DNA of 41,124 nucleotides from Candidatus Aadella gelida (GTDB lineage: Bacteria; Omnitrophota; Gorgyraeia; Tantalellales; Tantalellaceae), in the NCBI GenBank assembly GCA_030765205.1, contig JAVCDB010000068.1, positions 1-41,124 on the forward strand. The letters run 5' to 3'. The translations under genes and the position numbers were made by a program. The notes under the pieces are model-generated. The model was not told the origin of the DNA, did no database searches, and was given only the letters and a program-made list of their open reading frames with translations. Shown piece by piece: positions 35,829 to 41,124 of the stretch. The first letter of the stretch is position 1, and every line of letters starts with the position of its first letter.

Positions 35829-35897
35829 TTAATTGGAGACGTCACCCAATTAACAAGCTTTTTAATGCCTCATTAATAGGGAAACGTCCCCAATTAA
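35829..35897. repeat. Inverted repeat with 14-base arms upstream of the SPL-family gene
   Basis: Arms 35829-35842 and 35884-35897 (ttaattggagacgt and its near complement) match at 13 of 14 positions. The gacgtc core recurs at 36259-36285. The arms lie just upstream of the operon promoter and might bind a regulator, or be a dispersed repeat. Confidence 0.6.
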
Positions 35898-36246
35898 ATT
35901 TTCACTACCGGGCATATTCCTACCGACAGGCCGTTCAGGGCTAAAATCCTCCTATTCGTCGGATCTCTTTACGCCCTTCTCGGCATCAACCTTTCCCTAT
36001 CGGCAAAGAACGCGACACCAAGGAGTACGCAAAGCGGACGACGAAGGAGCCTTGTCGGGCGTGATGTCGCAATGAGTTTTTATCGGGGAATTTATTTCCC
36101 CGATAAAACGAATGAAGGCATATATTTAGGCTTCTATATCCGACAGGAAAACGCGAGTGAAACGAGCGGATCCCTGTCGGGCGTGATGTCGAAACGAAGT
36201 TTCGGCAGGAGAATTTATTTTCCTGCCGAAAATGAGTGGAGACATT
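35898..36246. repeat. Two hairpin-bearing repeats upstream of the operon
   Basis: No gene is visible. The 17-mer tgtcgggcgtgatgtcg occurs at 36053-36069 and 36175-36191. Each is followed by a hairpin: arms 36078-36089/36097-36108 and 36200-36210/36221-36231. The arms differ in sequence but keep pairing, and both loops contain atttatt. The stretch 35920-36052 has only scattered cg-rich words. Confidence 0.7.
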
Positions 36247-36297
36247 AAAAAAAATAGGGACGTCTCACTGAGTAGCGGTGACGTCCCTATTTTTTTT
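36247..36297. terminator. Bidirectional terminator with 18-bp perfect stem
   Basis: Arms 36247-36264 and 36280-36297 are perfectly complementary: eight A, then a tagggacgtc core, and the complement ending in eight T. Either strand therefore has a stem followed by a U run. It lies 24 bases past tRNA-Arg(TCT) and probably ends that transcript. Confidence 0.8.
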
Positions 36298-36298
36298 A

Positions 36299-36323
36299 CC
36301 AGTTTTTGCAAAGCAAAAAATGG
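36299..36323 (-). other. Hairpin that includes the tRNA-Arg CCA end
   Basis: Arms 36299-36309 and 36313-36323 pair with one mismatch and a 3-nt loop. The tgg that encodes CCA is part of the stem. A similar hairpin follows tRNA-Leu. Confidence 0.55.
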
Positions 36324-36397
36324 TACGCCCGACAGGATTCGAACCTGTGACCCTCTGCTTAGAAGGCAGATGCTCTATCCAACTGAGCTACGGGCGC
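36321..36397 (-). tRNA. tRNA-Arg (anticodon TCT), CCA encoded
   Basis: The acceptor GCGCCCG pairs with CGGGCGT (G-U at the first pair), the discriminator is A and CCA is encoded. The anticodon arm TCTGC-CTTCTAA-GCAGA gives TCT. Confidence 0.96.
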
Positions 36398-36421
36398 CTA
36401 ATAGTCCTACTTCGTTTGTTC

Positions 36422-36487
36422 CTGCGAAGCTGTGCACAAAAGTTATCCACAATTGTAGCTGGGGTTTAAACCCCAGCTACTTATTAT
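36422..36487. repeat. 66-bp repeat copy 2: DnaA-box-like words plus perfect palindrome
   Basis: It carries the canonical DnaA box ttatccaca (36443-36451), tgtgcacaa before it, and the same 26-bp perfect palindrome (36455-36480) as copy 1. It lies 25 bases 5' of tRNA-Arg(TCT). Confidence 0.85.
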
Positions 36488-36696
36488 AACAAAAGATTAT
36501 TTTGCTCTATATTATATGAAGGGCAACCGTGTTACACCCCAAATTACACTTACAGGTTCCCCGATATACGCAATGCCGTAAAGTATTTTATTTTGAAGAA
36601 TACTTTTCTTGTCACTCTCTAAATTCTTCAAAATAAAATACTTGTAGGCATCTGTGGATCATGAAATGATCCACATCCATTTTTGTGCAACAAAAA
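36488..36696. other. Array of hairpins downstream of tRNA-Leu
   Basis: Reading away from the tRNA there are hairpins at 36677-36699 (10-bp arms), 36653-36675 (10-bp arms, tgtggatcat and complement) and 36581-36643 (20-bp perfect arms, 23-nt loop). Then comes a block at 36526-36556 that resembles 213-244 (ccgtgttacacccc and ttacagg). Confidence 0.75.
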
Positions 36697-36780
36697 TGGT
36701 GCGGATGAAGGGATTCGAACCCCCACGGTAAAACCACTGGCTCCTAAGGCCAGCGCGTCTGCCAATTCCGCCACATCCGC
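36697..36780 (-). tRNA. tRNA-Leu (anticodon TAG), CCA encoded
   Basis: The acceptor GCGGATG pairs with CATCCGC, with A and CCA following. The anticodon arm CTGGC-CTTAGGA-GCCAG gives TAG, and a long variable arm is present as expected for tRNA-Leu. Confidence 0.96.
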
Positions 36781-36850
36781 ACAAATCTCTTTGTTAATCA
36801 TTCCTTCGAAACCCTACCATAATGCCCTCTTTCATAAGGGCGAAGAAATA

Positions 36851-36928
36851 TGGTCGGGAAGGTGGGATTCGAACCCACGGCCCTCTGCTCCCAAAGCAGA
36901 TACGCTAACCAGACTGCGCTACTTCCCG
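36851..36928 (-). tRNA. tRNA-Pro (anticodon TGG), CCA encoded
   Basis: The acceptor CGGGAAG pairs with CTTCCCG, followed by A and CCA. The anticodon arm TCTGC-TTTGGGA-GCAGA gives TGG. Confidence 0.96.
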
Positions 36929-37049
36929 ACGAATGTTCTGAAACTCTAGAGTCCTTCGTCTGGCTTTCTCAAACAACTACCAGCCGAAGAACAGAATTAT
37001 AAAATGAGGGCCCAGTGTTGTGGGAACCTCTCTCTAAATACAGGTTGTT

Positions 37050-37077
37050 ATTATAGACCAAATACAGAGATTATCAA
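37050..37077 (-). promoter_or_regulatory. Promoter of the tRNA-Pro/Leu cluster
   Basis: Minus strand: TTGATA, 16-base spacer, TATAAT (5 of 6 and 6 of 6 to consensus). The start would be near 37043, about 115 bases before tRNA-Pro. Apart from this, 36929-37179 shows only an imperfect hairpin near 36957-36988. Confidence 0.7.
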
Positions 37078-37179
37078 CAAAAATCAGTCAACTTTATGGG
37101 AATTGTCTGGTTCGAAACACCGGACATAAACGATAAGTTAAACTCATTCTATTGATGATTGAGCATTATAAGGAAAATT

Positions 37180-38490
37180 CTAACTCGTGGAATTACCAGA
37201 TTGTCCTGCCTGGTAAACCGGCAAATGTATGGTAAAAGTCGTACCCTTACCCACAGTACTGTCGGCATCCAGTTTACCGTTATGCCTGTCGATTATTCCA
37301 TATGCCGTAGCAAGGCCCAAGCCGAACCTGTTGTCATGTGCTTTAGTATTGAAAAATAATTCCCCAAGCCTCTTTAGATCCTCTGGAGTCATTCCAACAC
37401 CGGTATCAGAAAAAATAATGGCGGCGGTCTCTTTTCCTCTTTCATATACAGTCTTGATAACAAGTCTTCCCTCTTTAGATGTGGCATCAAGCGCATTAAA
37501 AATTAATGCTACAAGGACTTCTGTAATCTCGCTACTGTTTGCAATAATAAGAGGCATGTCAGAGGCAAAACTCTTTTCGATCGTCATCTTCGAATACCTA
37601 ACGATCGGGCTAGTCAGCTCAATGGCGCTTTCGATAACTGTATGCATATCAATGGGTTTCAATACTGCCACACCTTCCCGGGAAAATCTGCCGATCTTGC
37701 TTATCAATTCAGCGCTTCGTTCAAGTAATTCTTCAATCGATTTGGGAAAACTTGATTTTTCTGCATCAGAAACAGCGGGATCCGATAATAATCTCGAATA
37801 GTTCCCTGCGATTCCTATACAGTTTAATGCGTCATGCGCTGTCTGACCAACCAGATAACCTGCCGCGATAAGCCTATGGGCGCTACGCAGTTCTTCCTCC
37901 TGCCGCTTCTTTTGCAAAGATCGTATAACTCTGGCTGAATACGCGCTAAAATAACCGAAGGCAAATAAAAAGGATACGTTCCCAATAAGAAGACTTATCA
38001 TCTGCTGTGTCGACTTTACATATCCGGAACCGGAATACGTAACCAATGGCAGAAACCCGAAATGTTCCGATAGGACTATTCCGGAAAACAGTACGGACGA
38101 GACGGTAACGGCGAAAAATACAGCAGCTGTTGTAGAAGCAAATCCAGCCCACAGGATTATTGCATAATATGCCATGCTTATTATCGGCGCCTCTATTCCG
38201 CCCATATAATACTGTATCCAGGAGATCGCAATGATATCAATTGTCATCTGATAATAATAGAATCTACGCAGATCCACCCTGCGCATAATAAAGGGATATG
38301 GCTGATTAACGACAGCCTCAACAAATATCAGGGCTATAAATGCAGAATTAAGATAAAAGTACCCGCCGATACCTTTCAGAAGAAGAAGAAAAAGAACTAA
38401 AAGTGAAAAACTTATAAAACGTATCTTGCCGGCTAACGCATACTTCTTCATCACTTCGTTCTTGTCTGTGTCTATCTCGCTGTATTTCAT
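37180..38490 (-). CDS. Membrane histidine kinase
   Basis: A 436-residue sensor kinase. About six hydrophobic segments cover residues 25-200 with no large extracytoplasmic domain. The phosphoacceptor region is GQTAHDALNCIG (about 215-226), with His followed by Asp rather than the usual Glu. The ATPase domain has VALIFNALDATSKEG (N box), FSDTGVGMT (G1), FGLGLATAYGIIDRHNG (G2) and GKGTTFTIHLP. It overlaps the preceding receiver gene by four bases (ATGA), so the kinase and receiver are translationally coupled. It is the last gene of a kinase-receiver-kinase cluster. Confidence 0.9.
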   Translation of the reverse strand: MKYSEIDTDKNEVMKKYALAGKIRFISFSLLVLFLLLLKGIGGYFYLNSAFIALIFVEAVVNQPYPFIMRRVDLRRFYYYQMTIDIIAISWIQYYMGGIEAPIISMAYYAIILWAGFASTTAAVFFAVTVSSVLFSGIVLSEHFGFLPLVTYSGSGYVKSTQQMISLLIGNVSFLFAFGYFSAYSARVIRSLQKKRQEEELRSAHRLIAAGYLVGQTAHDALNCIGIAGNYSRLLSDPAVSDAEKSSFPKSIEELLERSAELISKIGRFSREGVAVLKPIDMHTVIESAIELTSPIVRYSKMTIEKSFASDMPLIIANSSEITEVLVALIFNALDATSKEGRLVIKTVYERGKETAAIIFSDTGVGMTPEDLKRLGELFFNTKAHDNRFGLGLATAYGIIDRHNGKLDADSTVGKGTTFTIHLPVYQAGQSGNSTS

Positions 38491-38864
38491 TTATATTCTA
38501 AGGCCTTCTCGATCTTTGAGATAAGCTCATCTATCTCAATTGGTTTTGTGAGAAAATCAACCACTCCCAGCTTATACATCATAAGCTTGTCCTTGTCCGT
38601 ATCAAGGGCGGAAAGTGCTATAATGGGAATTTTCTTCCCCGCGGTATCTTCATTCAACATTTGACATACTTCGACTCCATCAATTTTTGGCATTAAGATA
38701 TCCATAAGTATCACATCCGGGTGAAATGACTTGACGCGCGACAGAATGTCTCTCCCATCAGACATCGTCATCACCTCGTATTTCCCCGTACTCTCCAAGT
38801 TAATTTTAGCTATCTTAAGAAAATCCTCTTCATCATCCAAAACCATCACTTTTTTCTTATCCAT
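38487..38864 (-). CDS. Single-domain response regulator (CheY-like)
   Basis: A 125-residue stand-alone receiver. VLDDEED gives the acidic residues, DVILMDILMPKIDG the phosphoacceptor Asp, IIALSALD the Ser and VDFLTKPIEIDEL the Lys. There is no output domain, so it should act by protein contact or as a phosphorelay intermediate. AGGAGGA lies before the ATG. It sits between two kinase genes, 11 bases after one and overlapping the other. Confidence 0.95.
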   Translation of the reverse strand: MDKKKVMVLDDEEDFLKIAKINLESTGKYEVMTMSDGRDILSRVKSFHPDVILMDILMPKIDGVEVCQMLNEDTAGKKIPIIALSALDTDKDKLMMYKLGVVDFLTKPIEIDELISKIEKALEYK

Positions 38865-38875
38865 ATTGTTCCTCC

Positions 38876-40993
38876 TTAGGGCATTTTGAATCTTATGATA
38901 AATTTCGTGCCCTTACCTTTTTCACTTTCAACATCAATGAGTCCTCTGTGCATCTCAATTATGCTCTTAGTAATCGTAAGTCCCAATCCAGTACCTTCTG
39001 CCCGGTTTTTTGTAGTAAAAAACGGATCGAAGATCTTTTTCTTGGTTTCCTCATCCATCCCGCTGCCGGTGTCTTCTATCTCTACAACTATGGCTTTTTC
39101 GCCTACTCGAAAAACATCATTCTCTCTGTTCCCGACCCTATCTCGCGACTCATCAAGCGTTGATAAATAAGAACGTACGTAGAGCGTGCCATCTTCGGGC
39201 ATAACGTCGACCGCATTGGAGAACAGATTGATAAATACCTGATCGATCTTTCCTTTGTCCATCATAATTTCGGGTAAATCTTCTTCTGTTTCATTGACAA
39301 CCTTTATATCTTTGAGTTTTAACTTGTGCTGGACCAAAATTAGCGAGTTTTCTATAACCAAATTGATATTTTCGAGCTCCATCTCTATATTTTCTACTCT
39401 GGAAAATTCAAGGAGTTGGCGTATAATCCTGTCTGCCCTTTTAACACTTACTTTCATCATCGCAAGCATTTCGTTATCCATTTTCTGATCCGGAGTAAAT
39501 ACTCCCTCAAAATAATTTACTGCCTGAAGAATGATGGCAAGAGGATTTTTAACCTCATGCGCCACACCGCTCGCCATCCTGCCGATGACTTCCATCTTCT
39601 CTGCATGAATAAGCTGCCCCTGGGCGTTCTTCAAACTATCTAAACTCTTCTCCAGATCTTCTCTGATTTGGTTATTATCGTCTAACATGCTCTTCATTAA
39701 TTCGCGGGATTTCTCCGTTTCTTTTAGCTGCACATCAAGCGCTTGTTCCACCCGTGTGCGCTGATTGATCTCAAATAAAAGATTATCACGCGAAACCATC
39801 GTATTTTTAAAATTCTTGCTCATTTCATTTAAAATCTCTGCCAATTGCTCGAACTCATCGCCTGTCTTTAGGCCAACGGGATAGTCAAAATCTCCGTTAG
39901 AGAAATGCTGCGCTCCATTTTTAATCGTTTCTAATGGAACAACGAATATCTTTTGAATAATCTTTAACATAGCCCCTGTGATGAAAACCGAGACACAAAT
40001 TATAAGAATTATTACTCTGCCAAAGATCCTGTTTAACGGCGCAAAGACTTCATTTTGTTTTTGACTCACAGCAACAATCCAGTCAATGTTATTCTTTTTA
40101 AGCAGGTCACTCTTGACTGAGGTGACAGCAAAAAGGCTCTTTTCTTTTAAAAAATCTGTCTCGACCAACTCATAGTTTTTTTTCTTTGATAATAACCCAT
40201 TCAAATCAATTTCTGAGATCCATGCCTTGCTGAGTAGTTTCATCTCTTCATGGCAAAGCACTCTCCCATCCCCGGTAAATACTCCCACATGTCCGGTTTT
40301 ACCAATTTCATATTTACTAAGTGTCTCAAAAAATGTAGAAATATCCAGAATGGACTTTGAAATACCGATCACTTGTCCTGTTTTATTTCTAATAGGTATC
40401 GCTACAGCCATGCCAATTGTATCGCTAGATGTATCCAGCTCGATCTCACCGCAATAGACATCACCTTTTCCATTGTTATAGGCGCGTTGCCACCAATCCT
40501 CGTCTGCCTGATAAAAATCACTCGTTTTGCCTGATGCCGCAACTAATCCGCCATATTTATCCGTAACAAACATTTCCCCAATATTTGAATCTTCTTCAAC
40601 CAATATCTTTAACCTCTGGCTCAAGCCGGAATTCAACGGTTCACGAACATAAAATCTTTCCACCCCAAGCGAAATCCATTCTTTGTCCATCTGTTCCATA
40701 TACTCCAAGATAGCTTTTGACTTCCAGTTTTTATAATGCAGATTTGCTTCATTAATTATATCAATCCACCACGGGCTAAACAATTTAGATTTTATGCCTT
40801 CAACCTCTTCCTCAAATTGGTTCGCAATAAAATCGGAGAATATCTCTGCGTTTTGCTGCTGCCTCTCTCCAACCGTATTAAAAAGCATATTCCATACGCT
40901 AAAAAAAGTTACCACTAACAGGCATATCGCCATAACGCTATTGCTTATTACTACGATACTTATGGTTTTTTTACTAACGTTTCTTTTCTTCAT
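38876..40993 (-). CDS. Histidine kinase with Cache sensor and HAMP
   Basis: A 705-residue sensor kinase. A membrane helix at about 11-35 is followed by a large extracytoplasmic domain (about 36-325) with Cache-like features such as EDWWQRAYNNGKGDVYCGE and IGMAVAIPIRNKTGQVIGIS, which often bind small ligands. A second helix at about 330-350 leads to HAMP (NGAQHFSNGDFDYPV). A coiled coil follows, then the HisKA domain with ASGVAHEVKNPLAIIL (phosphoacceptor His), and the ATPase domain with LFSNAVDVMPEDG, DTGSGMDEETKKKIFDPFF and GTGLGLTITKSIIEMH. It is the first complete gene of the signalling cluster. Confidence 0.95.
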   Translation of the reverse strand: MKKRNVSKKTISIVVISNSVMAICLLVVTFFSVWNMLFNTVGERQQQNAEIFSDFIANQFEEEVEGIKSKLFSPWWIDIINEANLHYKNWKSKAILEYMEQMDKEWISLGVERFYVREPLNSGLSQRLKILVEEDSNIGEMFVTDKYGGLVAASGKTSDFYQADEDWWQRAYNNGKGDVYCGEIELDTSSDTIGMAVAIPIRNKTGQVIGISKSILDISTFFETLSKYEIGKTGHVGVFTGDGRVLCHEEMKLLSKAWISEIDLNGLLSKKKNYELVETDFLKEKSLFAVTSVKSDLLKKNNIDWIVAVSQKQNEVFAPLNRIFGRVIILIICVSVFITGAMLKIIQKIFVVPLETIKNGAQHFSNGDFDYPVGLKTGDEFEQLAEILNEMSKNFKNTMVSRDNLLFEINQRTRVEQALDVQLKETEKSRELMKSMLDDNNQIREDLEKSLDSLKNAQGQLIHAEKMEVIGRMASGVAHEVKNPLAIILQAVNYFEGVFTPDQKMDNEMLAMMKVSVKRADRIIRQLLEFSRVENIEMELENINLVIENSLILVQHKLKLKDIKVVNETEEDLPEIMMDKGKIDQVFINLFSNAVDVMPEDGTLYVRSYLSTLDESRDRVGNRENDVFRVGEKAIVVEIEDTGSGMDEETKKKIFDPFFTTKNRAEGTGLGLTITKSIIEMHRGLIDVESEKGKGTKFIIRFKMP

Positions 40994-41030
40994 ATTTTAA
41001 TCCGTATCTTACTATTCTTGATGCGTAAAC

Positions 41031-41124
41031 TATTTTTTAAGCTTTTCTTCTAACTCCGTCACTTTCTTTTTTAATTCCAGGATACGCTCTTCTCTGCCGA
41101 TACTGGCTTTATAAAATATCTCCA
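41031..41124 (-). CDS. C-terminal end of a coiled-coil protein (partial)
   Basis: The frame enters from the window edge and ends in a TAG at 41031-41033, giving about 30 residues that end in ERILELKKKVTELEEKLKK. Such Lys/Glu-rich ends with REERILELK occur after PAS domains of bacterial sensor proteins, so a PAS-containing sensor is possible. It lies 37 bases before the Cache kinase and is probably co-transcribed. Confidence 0.6.

Overview
The window looks like a chromosomal segment from an uncultivated Gram-negative-type bacterium with an AT-leaning genome. A member of Omnitrophota or a neighbouring candidate phylum is my best guess. The reasons are the LptF/LptG permease pair and a lipoprotein (outer membrane), a PTS built for regulation rather than transport, GH57 and GH130 sugar enzymes, a spore-photoproduct-lyase-family radical SAM protein, and intergenic DNA packed with short palindromic repeats. 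No rRNA or ribosomal protein gene is present, so the placement is inference. Almost every gene lies on the minus strand; comF is the only clear plus-strand gene.

Layout from high to low coordinates (direction of transcription). 41.1-37.2 kb: end of a coiled-coil protein, then a sensor kinase, a single-domain receiver and a second membrane kinase. 36.9-36.3 kb: tRNA-Pro, tRNA-Leu and tRNA-Arg behind a good promoter. 35.8-31.3 kb: a compact operon of a SPL-family radical SAM protein and two ATP-grasp-type proteins, which is the best candidate for an undescribed system. 31.3-30.7 kb: repeats and tRNA-Arg. 30.5-27.3 kb: nadE, a GH130 enzyme and two orphan response regulators. 27.2-26.7 kb: tRNA-Lys and tRNA-Gly.

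26.6-17.3 kb: a long tightly packed operon of a PTS IIA protein, yvcK, a GH57 glucan enzyme, ptsH, ptsI, a sugar nucleotidyltransferase, metK and ahcY. It joins PTS signalling, control of carbon flux and alpha-glucan handling to the methyl cycle. No EIIB or EIIC gene is visible. 17.0-13.9 kb: pfkA, lptF and lptG, convergent with comF. 12.9-0.3 kb: DoxX, ferredoxin, a polysaccharide deacetylase, pgi, an AEC transporter, a small membrane protein, a Lon-type protease, a CPA2 antiporter with CBS domains, a tRNA dihydrouridine synthase, Maf, a radical SAM protein, a GME-fold-like protein, a lipoprotein and a GuaD-like deaminase.

Intergenic DNA is the other striking part. It holds a three-module repeat found inverted at 95-292 and 31245-31306, where the first copy carries two extra blocks of about 70 nt. 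A 66-bp repeat with a DnaA-box-like word and a 26-bp perfect palindrome occurs beside two tRNA-Arg genes. A pair of hairpins shows apparent covariation. Pieces of tRNA genes are duplicated. Several gaps are filled with degenerate short-word repeats.
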